A DNA stretch of 48,980 nt, taken from positions 1 through 48,980 of IMG/VR virus record IMGVR_UViG_3300046530_000361; one strand, 5' to 3'. Made by a program: the position numbers and the translations under genes. Shown here one piece after another: positions 22,802 through 31,406 of this stretch. Below the pieces are notes generated by a model, which made no database searches, was not told the origin of the DNA, and saw nothing but the letters and a program-made list of their open reading frames with translations. The stretch comes from a virus. Within the stretch, counting starts at the first letter, position 1; each line of letters opens with the position of its first letter.

Positions 22802-23166
22802 GACCGTACCTGCAGCTCGTACAGGATCGGTGTGCCGGCGGGGTTGATCTCTTTCAGAGGAGGTACGATTGACCAGGTGCGGCCTTGGGCGACCACCTTG
22901 TCGAGCAGCCCGGGTACCCAAGCCAATCCCTGCGCGGCGATCTTGAGTTTTTTGTCGCCCTGCCTGATGAGGCTGTTGTTTTGGAACTCTTGGCCGGTGA
23001 AGTCGAGCAGGATGCCTTGGGCGGTTTGCTCGACGGTTGCGCCCGGCGCCTCACCTCCCAGGTCCGGGTCGTACTCGCCCGGCTCGGTCTTGCTGATGGT
23101 CACGGGCTGGCCAAACTCTGTGATCATCTCCAGAGCCATTACGGCCATTTCGTCGTAAAAGGCCAT
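22798..23166 (-). CDS. Putative head-tail joining (head closure) protein
   Basis: The 122-residue protein starts at 23166 (MAFYDEMAVMALEMITEFGQ) after TGGAG. The central EPGEYDPDLGGEAPGATVEQ and QGDKKLKIAAQGLAWVPGLL resemble small head-closure proteins of siphophages. Position supports this: between the adaptor candidate and the gp10-like gene. Direct sequence recognition is weak, so the functional name rests on gene order. Confidence 0.6.
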   Translation of the reverse strand: MAFYDEMAVMALEMITEFGQPVTISKTEPGEYDPDLGGEAPGATVEQTAQGILLDFTGQEFQNNSLIRQGDKKLKIAAQGLAWVPGLLDKVVAQGRTWSIVPPLKEINPAGTPILYELQVRS

Positions 23167-23182
23167 GGTGGCTCCAGGTATG

Positions 23183-23205
23183 AAAAACCCAGCGCGATGG
23201 CTGGG
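23183..23205 (-). terminator. Terminator-like hairpin upstream of the head-closure gene
   Basis: Leftward, GCTGGG pairs with CCCAGC (23200-23205 with 23188-23193) and is followed by five U. It lies 20 bases after the stop of the 63-residue gene. Confidence 0.65.
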
Positions 23206-23225
23206 CTTGGGTAGCAAATAACAAG

Positions 23226-23417
23226 CTAAGTGATTGAAACCACCTTAGCGTCAAACTCCGAATCCTCTGTCTCAAAAAGAGATCCGTCACGTCGAACATC
23301 CAACGTTTCTACAGAGGACACATTCACGCGCCAGTGGTAGCAGTAGTCGTGCGCTACAACTACCTCAAGGTCCTGGGGCATAGCTTTCAGCAGCTCTATT
23401 AGCTCAGACACTTTCAT
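23226..23417 (-). CDS. Small hypothetical protein (63 aa)
   Basis: The 63-residue acidic product (MKVSELIELLKAMPQDLEVV...) has the pattern of small phage proteins with a helix followed by a beta sheet (LLKAMPQDLEVVVAHDYCYH). It uses fewer GC codons than its neighbours. It stands between the DnaT-like connector gene and the head-closure gene, with about 50 bases before it and a hairpin after it, so it may be an insertion. Function unknown. Confidence 0.6.
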   Translation of the reverse strand: MKVSELIELLKAMPQDLEVVVAHDYCYHWRVNVSSVETLDVRRDGSLFETEDSEFDAKVVSIT

Positions 23418-23466
23418 TCAGAAGCCTCTTTAGCGGCAAAGCGCGCCCAAAAATAAAGATGCCGAA

Positions 23467-23970
23467 TTATGCCCGAACAGCGAACAGTCCGCGCTTCTTT
23501 AGGTAGTCGGCAAACTGAGTTGCACTCGGCCGATCGGGCGCTGCCGGCAACAACCGATTGCTGGTGGACGGGATAGCCGCATATTGCCGCGTCACCGCGC
23601 CCTCAACACGATCCAGCAGCACAGCGCCCTTGCGCTTCTCCACCGGGTCGATATCGTCCTGATGGATCTCTGCAGCCAGGGCCATCTGCCCATACTGGAT
23701 TCGCGCCGGAAGGTAGTTGTTCGGCTTGATCTCGTGATCCAGCAGTACCTCCCGGCGCGGCCAGGACAGAGCCTGCTCGCTGTTCGTCTTGCGGCCCTTC
23801 CAGGTCATGCCATCCATTGCCAAGGCGGCCCGGCGCAGCAGCGCTTCCTGTTCCGGAACACCTACAGGGATGACCGTGCCGAATTTCACGGCATACATGG
23901 CCAGGTCCTCGGCGCTCGCGTAGCTTTCGGCGTCAGGCTTGCCGGTGCCGTCCTCGATGATGAGTGTCAT
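23467..23970 (-). CDS. Head-tail adaptor (DnaT-like family) protein
   Basis: The 167-residue protein shows the pattern DGTGKPDAESYASAEDLAMY, then EALLRRAALAMDGMTWKGRK and ALSWPRREVLLDHEIKPNNY, LPARIQYGQMALAAEIHQDD. This is the phage family annotated as DnaT-like in Pfam. Its usual place after the major capsid gene marks it as a connector or adaptor protein, not a replication factor. That context holds here. No strong ribosome site precedes the ATG at 23970. Confidence 0.75.
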   Translation of the reverse strand: MTLIIEDGTGKPDAESYASAEDLAMYAVKFGTVIPVGVPEQEALLRRAALAMDGMTWKGRKTNSEQALSWPRREVLLDHEIKPNNYLPARIQYGQMALAAEIHQDDIDPVEKRKGAVLLDRVEGAVTRQYAAIPSTSNRLLPAAPDRPSATQFADYLKKRGLFAVRA

Positions 23971-24029
23971 GCGTTAACTCGCTGGAATGGGTTGAAGATT
24001 GGCCGCCGGGTCACCGACAGCCAGCAGTA

Positions 24030-24620
24030 TTACTCCTTGGTCAGCTCGGCGACGAGCTTTTCCAGGGATTCTTTGGAGGCGTTTGCCCGATACTGGACCT
24101 TGGCCTCATCGAGCTTTGCTTTCAGCGCCGCGATTTCACTGGCCTCATCAACCGATGGTGCGAGGGCAGCCTTCTTCAGCGCTTCAACCTCGGCGCGCAG
24201 CGCGTCGACAGTCATGGCCAGGCCGTCGCGTTCAGTGGTCAACTCACCAACCGAAGCATGAATGGTGCCCAGCACTTCAAACAAGCGCAACGCCAGTTCG
24301 CCGGACTCTGGGAGGTGGATTTCGCCAGCCTCCAGGCCGTCGACCAGCAGAACCATCGCGTCACTCTCGGCTTGCAGAGCGGCAAGTAGCTGAGACAGCT
24401 CACCAGACGCCACCGCCGGCGCGCCGACAACAACAGGCGCCGGCAACTCGACAACCTCAACGTCCACACCGGCATCTTCGTATGCCGTGACGATCTCGGG
24501 ATAGTCACCTACCACGGTCACCGCCGTTGCATCGCGCTCTACGCTGCGGAACAGCCCGGGGACGCGGTAACGCTTGCCAGGCTCAAAGCCGTCAAGCTGG
24601 TTCGTGTAAACGAGTTCCAT
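24030..24620 (-). CDS. Capsid-associated protein with C-terminal HeH/LEM-like motif
   Basis: The ATG at 24620 (MELVYTNQLDGFEPGKRYRV) is favoured over 24641 because GGAG lies seven bases before it; this gives 196 residues. A helical, Ala/Glu-rich middle (LSQLLAALQAESDAMVLLVD, ERDGLAMTVDALRAEVEALK) precedes a final LDEAKVQYRANASKESLEKL. The last part resembles the HeH/LEM fold often found at the end of phage capsid-adjacent proteins. It follows the major capsid gene. It may be a head decoration or completion protein, inferred from position. Confidence 0.6.
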   Translation of the reverse strand: MELVYTNQLDGFEPGKRYRVPGLFRSVERDATAVTVVGDYPEIVTAYEDAGVDVEVVELPAPVVVGAPAVASGELSQLLAALQAESDAMVLLVDGLEAGEIHLPESGELALRLFEVLGTIHASVGELTTERDGLAMTVDALRAEVEALKKAALAPSVDEASEIAALKAKLDEAKVQYRANASKESLEKLVAELTKE

Positions 24621-24666
24621 CGGAATCTCCGTAGCGGCCATCTCTGGCCGCCTTCAGGGTTGAATA

Positions 24667-25629
24667 TCAGCCGCCTACTGGTGGCGTGGTGGTGAGGTTG
24701 ATCATCACGCCGGCAGTGACCTTGTTGCTGTCCGAGTGCTTGACCCAGTTCGCAGCAGAGCCAACAGCCGCCAGGGTTGGGTTGGTGCCGCCGGTAGTTT
24801 CCTTCCAGCTGTAACCCAACACATCGATGTTGACGGTACCCTCGGCGCGGTAACCGATAGCCAGGTTTTCCTCGTCGTTCACGTCGTACGAACGGAATCC
24901 CGGGGCCTGGGACTCGGTGATAACCACGGCATTCGGCAACAGGCCGAAGATCGCGTCCACCGGCGCCTTGTCGGTCACCAGTACCGGCTTGCCAAGGGTG
25001 CCAGGCAGGCCGCCGTAGATCACGACGCCGGCTTCTTCGTAGACCTTGTTCGCGATCGCCTCATCAACGATGTCGAAATAGGCAGACGAGTGCATGACCC
25101 ACAGCGCGATGCGGCCAAACTTGTCGCCGAATTTGCGCATGCCACGGGTCAGCGTCTTCTTGCCGTCGGTTTCGATGTTGGCGGACACAACCATCGCAGC
25201 GTTGGAGCCAATGGCGGCCTTGAGCGCGCCGGTGGCGTACTCAATGAAGCCTTCGATTGTGGCGTCAGCCACGTCTGCGCCGATAATCTGGGAAAACTCA
25301 TCAACCGCACGACCGCGCCGCTTGAACGCTTCTTCGGTGGTCTGGTACGGGCCGTATTTCCACGGAGCCTTGACGCCCACAGCTTCGCCGGCGCCAATTT
25401 TCTTGGCGGTGACCTTGCCATCGGAGTTGACATCGCGGTGTTCCAGACCGCCACCGAGCTTGTAGAAAGCACGCTTGCGGAAGTCGCCTTGGATCAGTTC
25501 GTTGTCGAGGACGATTGCGCCGTTGGACGATGCGTTAAACACGTCCAGGTTGTCCTGGATGCGCTCCAGGTATGCGGTCTGCGCCTCATCGTTGTAGATG
25601 ATCAGGTCGCTGTTTACAGTCGTTGGCAT
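24667..25629 (-). CDS. Major capsid protein
   Basis: The 320-residue protein (MPTTVNSDLIIYNDEAQTAY...) follows the scaffold gene and has HK97-fold features: an N-arm, the RKRAFYKLGGGLEHRD region, a helical spine (DATIEGFIEYATGALKAAIG) and WVMHSSAYFDIVDEAIANKV. The C-terminal GTVNIDVLGYSWKETTGGTN part is usual in this group. It forms the icosahedral shell. No protease or N-terminal delta domain is visible, so assembly probably relies on the separate scaffold. Confidence 0.9.
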   Translation of the reverse strand: MPTTVNSDLIIYNDEAQTAYLERIQDNLDVFNASSNGAIVLDNELIQGDFRKRAFYKLGGGLEHRDVNSDGKVTAKKIGAGEAVGVKAPWKYGPYQTTEEAFKRRGRAVDEFSQIIGADVADATIEGFIEYATGALKAAIGSNAAMVVSANIETDGKKTLTRGMRKFGDKFGRIALWVMHSSAYFDIVDEAIANKVYEEAGVVIYGGLPGTLGKPVLVTDKAPVDAIFGLLPNAVVITESQAPGFRSYDVNDEENLAIGYRAEGTVNIDVLGYSWKETTGGTNPTLAAVGSAANWVKHSDSNKVTAGVMINLTTTPPVGG

Positions 25630-25641
25630 GGATCTTTCCCC

Positions 25642-26370
25642 TTACTTGGGCAATGCGAGATATGCGGTTTGGCCGTGCTTGCGCTGGAAGTCGCGCTTCT
25701 GCTCGGAGGTCATTTCGGAGCGCTTGGATGCAGCCTGGCCGCCACCCCCGCCCGGGGCTTGTGTCCCTGAAGCCCTTGGCCACAGGTGGGGTGCGCTTTC
25801 GCGCAGAGACTCGGCCCATTCGAGCGGAGTCAGAGGGGTCTTGCCGTCTTTGCCGAGGATGGTCTGGCCATTCTCGTCAACAGCGACCGCTTCGCCCTCT
25901 TCATTCAGTGAGAACACGCCTTTGGCGCGCAAGATGATGTCGTCGGTTGCTTCCGGCAGTGCGCCGGCTTTCAGTGCCGCGCCGCGTACCGAGTCGCCCA
26001 GGACTTTGCCCTGGAACTTGGCAGCGAAGGCTTCGGCCTTCTCGGCGCGGCCGGCGAGCGTCTTCAGTTGCTTGTCGTGCTCGCCACGCAGACGTTCGGT
26101 GCGCTTATTAAACACCTCGTCCACCTTGCCCTCGGTCAGCAGCTTGGTTTCTTCGTCCTGCCCGGCGCGGCTGAGCAGGCCTTTGACGGCGTCAATGTCG
26201 ATGCCTTCAAACTGGGTTTCAAACTGGGTCAGCTTGCCGGATGTTTCCTTCAGCTTGCCCAGCAGCTCCGAGTTCTTGGTTTTCAAACCCGAAACGGATG
26301 CTTCAACGGCAGTCGCGATAGCGGCCTTGATTGCCGGGTTTTCCAGGTCGATCTCGTTTTCTTCTGCCAC
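25642..26370 (-). CDS. Capsid scaffold protein
   Basis: The start is GTG at 26370 behind AGGGG. The 242-residue product is highly charged and helical (IKAAIATAVEASVSGLKTKN, LLGKLKETSGKLTQFETQFE), with a Gly-rich linker near 205 and a basic C-terminus (SKRSEMTSEQKRDFQRKHGQ). This is the expected form of an internal scaffold whose basic tail binds the capsid. It lies between MuF and the major capsid gene, the canonical place. Confidence 0.85.
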   Translation of the reverse strand: MAEENEIDLENPAIKAAIATAVEASVSGLKTKNSELLGKLKETSGKLTQFETQFEGIDIDAVKGLLSRAGQDEETKLLTEGKVDEVFNKRTERLRGEHDKQLKTLAGRAEKAEAFAAKFQGKVLGDSVRGAALKAGALPEATDDIILRAKGVFSLNEEGEAVAVDENGQTILGKDGKTPLTPLEWAESLRESAPHLWPRASGTQAPGGGGGQAASKRSEMTSEQKRDFQRKHGQTAYLALPK

Positions 26371-26414
26371 GTTGATGCACCCCTTGGGTATGTTTCGCCA
26401 GCTTTGCAGGCAAT

Positions 26415-26434
26415 AAAAAACCGCCCGGAGGCGG
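26415..26434 (-). terminator. Terminator-like hairpin upstream of the scaffold gene
   Basis: Leftward, GGCGG... pairs 26430-26434 with 26421-26425 (loop of four) and six U follow. It separates the DNA-packaging and portal block from the abundant scaffold and capsid genes. Confidence 0.7.
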
Positions 26435-26452
26435 CTGGTTTAATGTGTTCGG

Positions 26453-27538
26453 TTAAATCCCGGCCCGCTCAAATGCCAGAGGCTCTAGCCCTTTCATCTG
26501 CGCCAGAGTGAGCGGTGCGAAGTTGCGATCAAGCTGCAGCTCGGCGAAACGCTCGACGGTCAACCCACCCTCCCTGAACAGCTTGGCCCGGACAGGACCA
26601 ATGGCGACGTCCTGGAACGAAGCCGGCTGTTGCTGTAGCCAGTGGTAGTAATCGAGGTCAGCACTTACCTGCTGTCCACCATCAGCACCCACCGAGGCGC
26701 GCGTTGCGCCCTTGGCGTACATGGCGCTGAGCTTGGTCATCAAGATGAAGGTGGTACGGCAGTTCGGGTGGAACGGCGGCCTTGGGCCGGAATCCACTGG
26801 AAACTTGCGCTTGTCCATCGAGCGGCATTGCTGGCTGGTCTTGCTGTCCAGCGTGGCCACCATCTGGATCTCTTGCACGATGTCCGTGTTGGCCTTGGCC
26901 ACCTCCATTCGCGCTTGAGACGACACATGCTGAATCGCGGTGTGCACGACCGTGCTGGCATTACGGTTGGTGGTAGCGAGAATTCCATCCTTGTAGCCGG
27001 CAGCCTTGGTGCCGCGAATGTTGCGAATGATCTGAAAGTTCGTCTGCCCTTCGAAGAAGCCCTGCCGGATCGTGCCGGTGACGCGCTCGCGCTCGGCGCC
27101 AGTCCACCCCTTGATAAACGCCTTCAGCAGCTTCCCGCCGCCGGTGCCACGCACGCTGAGCGGGTTTGTCAGCACTGCGGTCCGAATCGCAGCAGCCGTC
27201 GGCGCGACCACGTCCAGCGACACACCAACCGGCGCCGACCTGGCGATGCTGGTCGCTTCGAACTCAGCCTCGTAGTTGGCGATATCCACTAGGTCCAGGT
27301 TCAGTTGGGCGCTGTATCGGTCGAAGATACCCAGCAACAGGCTGTCGACCTCCTTCAGTAACGCTTCCAGGCGCTTGACGTTGTACTCGGTCAGATCTGA
27401 CTGGGTTAGTCGGTCACGGATCGAACGATCAATCTCCTTGAGGAAGGGAGCAAACTTGCCCACCTCCCCCGCCTTGAGCTTTTCGAGAAATACCGCGTGC
27501 CGGATCGTGGCATCAAGTACTGCCGGATTTACCGCCAT
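26453..27538 (-). CDS. Minor head protein (SPP1 gp7 / MuF-like)
   Basis: The start at 27538 (MAVNPAVLDATIRHAVFLEK) overlaps the portal 3' end and gives 361 residues. The MuF signature is clear: RNASTVVHTAIQHVSSQARM, then ATLDSKTSQQCRSMDKRKFP and PPFHPNCRTTFILM, with the conserved Cys and His. MuF proteins bind the portal and enter the head in few copies. No extra toxin domain is fused at the C-terminus, unlike some MuF proteins. Confidence 0.88.
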   Translation of the reverse strand: MAVNPAVLDATIRHAVFLEKLKAGEVGKFAPFLKEIDRSIRDRLTQSDLTEYNVKRLEALLKEVDSLLLGIFDRYSAQLNLDLVDIANYEAEFEATSIARSAPVGVSLDVVAPTAAAIRTAVLTNPLSVRGTGGGKLLKAFIKGWTGAERERVTGTIRQGFFEGQTNFQIIRNIRGTKAAGYKDGILATTNRNASTVVHTAIQHVSSQARMEVAKANTDIVQEIQMVATLDSKTSQQCRSMDKRKFPVDSGPRPPFHPNCRTTFILMTKLSAMYAKGATRASVGADGGQQVSADLDYYHWLQQQPASFQDVAIGPVRAKLFREGGLTVERFAELQLDRNFAPLTLAQMKGLEPLAFERAGI

Positions 27539-28931
27539 TTGGTTTGTCCTCGTCGTCCAGGCCCAGGCCATCGCCCTGCTCTTCCAGTTCACCGTCGATC
27601 TGCAGGTCGGTACGCTCTGGCGCGATCAGGCCCAGCTTGCGCAGGTAGGCCCGCAGGTCAGCTTTCGCAAACCCGCCGTTCTGCCACAAGCCAACCAAGG
27701 CCGTGATCATCTGCGGATCGGCCGTGAGCTCTACGAACTCCTGATTCACCTGATAGGCGACCTTCTTGTCAGCGATACCCATGTAGGCGCAGCACCACAT
27801 GATTGCCCGGGTGTAGGCCTCGCTTACGTTTGCCACGCAGCCGGCCAGCACTGATGTGGACGCCGATTGGTCGCCGCGGGCCTCGGTCGCCGTCTTGGAC
27901 GACAGAGACGCAACCACCATCCGCGCCCCGAGCTCGATCATCATCTGGTTCTTGTCGGCCATGGCCTCCTTGACCAGAGTGTTCGGCAATGGCTGCGCGT
28001 AACCGAACTGGCCGCCGGCCGGCAGCATCATTGGCGCCCTGGAGCCGACGTAAACGCCGTTTTTCTCCATCCAGTCGCGCCATTGCTCATCCAAACCACT
28101 GATCCACGGCTGGGCCTGGCCGCACCAGAACACACTGTCTTCGTAGTCAGCGCTGTTCCGGTAATGGCCCAGGTTGATCATCGCGATGTCGTACAGCGGT
28201 GACTCGTCGATGCTTGGGTCGTTGTTCTGCGCCCCGACGAAGGTGAACGGAATCTCCTTGAGGCGACCGGTTACGCCTTCCGGCCTGAACTCTTCGATGA
28301 CCGCCAGCGGCCCGCCACCTTTCGGACCGGACCGGCGCCAAACACGACAAACGAAACCGTCATCCTCAAGCGCCAGTTCCCGGTACTGCTCAGCTGTCTT
28401 GTAACCGAAGCCATCAGGAATCTCCGGAGACTCGCGCAGCACCACCAGCGTTAGCACGCTGTGACCGTTCACCATGCCCGTGCGCCAGTTGATGATGTCT
28501 TCAGCGCAGTAAGACAGGATCACCGAATGCCCGCCGATGCCGTCGTCCTGGTGATAGTCGACGTACAGACCGTGGCGACCAGCTTCAAGCACCTTTTCAA
28601 GCGTGCCCTGGGAGTGCTGGTAAATGCTCACCCCGGAGCCGTTGGCGTTGTCTTGCAGGTATTCCAGCTTTTTCGGCACCGTGAGGGTCGGGTCTTTATG
28701 GAAGGCCAGGCCTAGCAGCCCGTTACGGGTGTGCCCGGTGGCGTTCTTGAACACCGCCCTCTCGCGGTAAGCACGGTTCCGGTCTTCGTTCTCCGGAGAC
28801 TTGTCGTGCGCGTTGATGTACGGGAGCCGATCGACAACCCGGTGCTGGCCGGCGCAGACATCGCGGACGGTCGCCCAGCGGTCCAGCACTGCCGTGTATT
28901 CCGCCCGCTTGAAGGAGACGTCGTTGCTCAT
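27513..28931 (-). CDS. Portal protein (DUF4055 family)
   Basis: The 472-residue protein (MSNDVSFKRAEYTAVLDRWA...) matches DUF4055 portals: YRERAVFKNATGHTRNGLLG, the SGVSIYQHSQGTLEKVLEAG helix, then DIINWRTG and MVVASLSSKTATEARGDQSA. The last segment is the stem/crown helix region. The portal dodecamer is the DNA gate and the docking site for terminase. It overlaps the TerL stop by four bases and the MuF start by 26 bases. Confidence 0.92.
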   Translation of the reverse strand: MSNDVSFKRAEYTAVLDRWATVRDVCAGQHRVVDRLPYINAHDKSPENEDRNRAYRERAVFKNATGHTRNGLLGLAFHKDPTLTVPKKLEYLQDNANGSGVSIYQHSQGTLEKVLEAGRHGLYVDYHQDDGIGGHSVILSYCAEDIINWRTGMVNGHSVLTLVVLRESPEIPDGFGYKTAEQYRELALEDDGFVCRVWRRSGPKGGGPLAVIEEFRPEGVTGRLKEIPFTFVGAQNNDPSIDESPLYDIAMINLGHYRNSADYEDSVFWCGQAQPWISGLDEQWRDWMEKNGVYVGSRAPMMLPAGGQFGYAQPLPNTLVKEAMADKNQMMIELGARMVVASLSSKTATEARGDQSASTSVLAGCVANVSEAYTRAIMWCCAYMGIADKKVAYQVNQEFVELTADPQMITALVGLWQNGGFAKADLRAYLRKLGLIAPERTDLQIDGELEEQGDGLGLDDEDKPNGGKSGST

Positions 28932-30229
28932 CGGGCGTATCCCATTTTGATAGCGGTGACCGGTTTGATGATCGGGTACTCGCGATGGATGAAGTAGCCG
29001 CCGGCGTCATTCGCGTGATCGATGCCGGCGGTTTTATCTGGCTCCCCGTTCGCGCCCCACACCTGCTGCTCCAGGCCATCGGCGTAGGTCGGGCAGGTAA
29101 AGGGGTTGATCAGGTAGCGGCGCTCGCCCTGCGCATTGCAGAAGACGGCGTTCATTGCGTTGATTCGGTCCTTCACAGGCGGGTTTGCCGCTGGAGCGAT
29201 GACCGCGAACCCGGCCTGCTTGAGCATGGCCAGGTCGGTGATGCTGGCGTTCACGGACTTGCGCGAATCGCCCGAGGCATCCGGGTAGATCCTGATCTCG
29301 CAGGTCTTCTTGAAGTCGTTGCCGTCGTGCTGCCAGTAGCGCTCTTTGATGCGTCGGATCATGTCGGGCGTGTCGTAACCGTCGATCAACTCATCCACTG
29401 CCCTGGGCAGCCCCTGGTCGCGCTTGACGTGGGTGATCGCCGCCATCTTGCCGACGTTGAAGTCCATGCCGATGAACAGAGGCTCGCCGGGCTGCACGGT
29501 GTCGAAGCAACCGTTCAGCTTGCGGTCGTAGGCCGTGTAGATCGTGCCCGACGTCAGGTTGACGAACTGGCCCTTGAGGTACGCCATGATCAGCTGCGGT
29601 GGATACGACTCCATCAAAGAGGCGATGTAGTCATCCGGCAGGTTCAGCTCGTTGTCGAACGTGCTGGCCTGCACCAGGCCGTACATCTCCTTGAGCGACG
29701 GTTTGTCGCGCAACTGCTTCACGAACTGCAGGAAGACGAACTTGAAGCCTTCCGGCGTCGTGGTGACATCCACCCCGTTCTTCAGCCCGGGCAAGTTGTA
29801 GCGCATCCGGGCGATGATCTTGCGCCAGGCCTGCTGTGCCTTGACGGCGGTTAGCACGTCCAGCTCATCCACCAGGGCGTGGCCAATCTTGAAACCGACA
29901 ATCGTCTGCGGCTTCTCCATCGACCGGCAAATCACAGTGCCGCGGTACTGCCGGCCGCTGTAGATGTGAACTTCGTGGTTCGCCTGGTTGATCTTGGTCT
30001 TCAGCCCCCAGTCGTAGGCCACCTCATCCATGGTCGGATAGAAGATGTCCCGGATCTGCGGGTAGGTCGGTGCGAAGTAGCCAGCGTTGACGCCAGGCCA
30101 CTCCATGAAGTGCTTGCTCAGTGCCGAGCATCCCACCCAGGTCTTGCCTGAGCCGAACCCGGCAACGAACGCGCGAAACTTGTGTGGCAGCGTGAGGAAC
30201 TGAGCCTGCGGAACGTTAAGGCTCGGCAT
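28928..30229 (-). CDS. Terminase large subunit
   Basis: The start at 30229 (MPSLNVPQAQFLTLPHKFRA) is chosen for the GAGGA before it, giving 433 residues. The ATPase domain has Walker A GFGSGKT at 24-30 and Walker B ending ALVDE with Asp121-Glu122. The nuclease domain has Asp255 in IGMDFNVGKM and a second acidic site at IYPDASGDS. The enzyme pumps DNA through the portal and cuts concatemers. It overlaps the small subunit gene by 14 bases. Confidence 0.95.
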   Translation of the reverse strand: MPSLNVPQAQFLTLPHKFRAFVAGFGSGKTWVGCSALSKHFMEWPGVNAGYFAPTYPQIRDIFYPTMDEVAYDWGLKTKINQANHEVHIYSGRQYRGTVICRSMEKPQTIVGFKIGHALVDELDVLTAVKAQQAWRKIIARMRYNLPGLKNGVDVTTTPEGFKFVFLQFVKQLRDKPSLKEMYGLVQASTFDNELNLPDDYIASLMESYPPQLIMAYLKGQFVNLTSGTIYTAYDRKLNGCFDTVQPGEPLFIGMDFNVGKMAAITHVKRDQGLPRAVDELIDGYDTPDMIRRIKERYWQHDGNDFKKTCEIRIYPDASGDSRKSVNASITDLAMLKQAGFAVIAPAANPPVKDRINAMNAVFCNAQGERRYLINPFTCPTYADGLEQQVWGANGEPDKTAGIDHANDAGGYFIHREYPIIKPVTAIKMGYAR

Positions 30230-30677
30230 TCGGCTTCCTCGCATCCACCACGTCGACCTGAATGCGGGTCGGGATCACCGGTTCATCGCCAACCTCTTCC
30301 TTCCGGGCCCGGTTGACGTAGATGTCGCCGGTTTCCTTTGCGGCCTGTTCGAGGATCTGCATGGCCAGGCCGATGTTCTTCATCGACTCAGCCTTCTCCA
30401 CAAAGCGGTTCATCGCGCGGAGGCGAAAGGCGCGGTTGGCAATGGGTATGTCTTCAGTCTCTTCGCGGAAACGCTTTCTGGTCTGCTCGAAAAGGGTCTT
30501 CCATCTGTCGGCGAGCTTCTTACCTGAAACCTTTGTAGGGTCGTGGGATTCGACCTGCTGCCGGGTGATGCTCAAGCTGAATTCTTTATGGACCGCCTCA
30601 ACCACCTGAGAAGGCGTATCGAAGCAAGCGAGAGCCTGTACTACAAAGGTCTTCACCTCACTGCTTAGAGCTGCCAT
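30216..30677 (-). CDS. Terminase small subunit (DUF2280 family)
   Basis: The 153-residue protein has an N-terminal helix-turn-helix-like region (VVQALACFDTPSQVVEAVHK, then LSITRQQVESHDPTK) and a helical oligomerisation part (IPIANRAFRLRAMNRFVEKA). This matches DUF2280, the small terminase of several Pseudomonas phages. It recognises the packaging site and regulates TerL. The pac/cos site is probably nearby, but I cannot identify it by eye. Confidence 0.88.
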   Translation of the reverse strand: MAALSSEVKTFVVQALACFDTPSQVVEAVHKEFSLSITRQQVESHDPTKVSGKKLADRWKTLFEQTRKRFREETEDIPIANRAFRLRAMNRFVEKAESMKNIGLAMQILEQAAKETGDIYVNRARKEEVGDEPVIPTRIQVDVVDARKPNAEP

Positions 30678-30707
30678 AGGCGTTCATCCGTCCAAACCTG
30701 TCCAAAA

Positions 30708-31331
30708 TCAGGCCGACTTGAGCAGACAGGTTCCGCAGGCCCTCGCAATATTCATTTTCCCTACCTCAGCAGGATTGTTTGCAGCGTCCACCAGCTCTTG
30801 AACTGCCGGGCTTGCCCCATAGCGACGCACTACACCGACGAACTCTTCAACGTCGTGTCCGCGCATCTCAAGCTTGGGTAGACCTTCTTGGGTGAAAGCT
30901 GGCTGACCGTACTTATCGGTCGCCTGGGCGATGTGGTACAGCTCATGCTCGACCAGTGCGCAAAAGTCAGCGTCAGAGCAGTCGGCGCAGTAGTCGGCAG
31001 CCAGGGTGATGATGTAGGCCGGCACATCGCCGAACCAATCACGCATCTGTTGTTCCATTCGTGCTTTCTGCCACCCGCCGGCACGGAGCGCCACCTGCTC
31101 AGCCTGACCAACCACAGTGCGCCCCTTCTTCGTGAAGGCAGAGGATGCCCACATCACTCGAATGTCCGCATCGATCAGATGGGCGTGTTCGTTGTTGTGG
31201 ACGCTACCTGTGTCGGCAAGGATTTCGGCTTGGAGCCATGACCATACCTCCGGGGCAGGAATCAGGCGGATGCAAAACTCGGACACATCAGAGAGCTCAA
31301 GCAGCGATGCCGGCGGCTTTGGCCTATTCAT
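30708..31331 (-). CDS. Putative phage metallopeptidase (HExxH)
   Basis: The 207-residue protein carries FCALVEHELYHIAQ with the zinc motif His129, Glu130, His133. A conserved YCADCSDADFC segment lies just before it and EMRGHDVEEFVGVVRRYG after it, which could supply a third ligand. This fits a putative phage metallopeptidase family often found next to terminase genes. Substrate unknown. AAGGTGA precedes the ATG at 31331. It stands between the holins and the small terminase, so it is expressed late. Confidence 0.75.
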   Translation of the reverse strand: MNRPKPPASLLELSDVSEFCIRLIPAPEVWSWLQAEILADTGSVHNNEHAHLIDADIRVMWASSAFTKKGRTVVGQAEQVALRAGGWQKARMEQQMRDWFGDVPAYIITLAADYCADCSDADFCALVEHELYHIAQATDKYGQPAFTQEGLPKLEMRGHDVEEFVGVVRRYGASPAVQELVDAANNPAEVGKMNIARACGTCLLKSA

Positions 31332-31345
31332 GACTCACCTTGAGC

Positions 31346-31374
31346 TTGAAATGGTAGCTATTTGCCGGTATCAG
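31346..31374 (+). promoter_or_regulatory. Possible promoter of the plus-strand membrane gene
   Basis: TTGAAA (31346-31351) and TATCAG (31369-31374) are 17 bases apart, about 33 bases before the GTG start at 31407. Match to consensus is moderate. Confidence 0.35.
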
Positions 31375-31406
31375 TACGTTTTCGGCAATGTTTATAGGAA
31401 TTCCAC

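Noticed and set aside
22196-23158. 320-codon plus-strand open frame
   Set aside because: Antisense to the connector genes, which are well supported by overlaps and order.
24736-25770. 344-codon plus-strand open frame
   Set aside because: Antisense to the major capsid gene; composition and lack of start signals mark it as a shadow.
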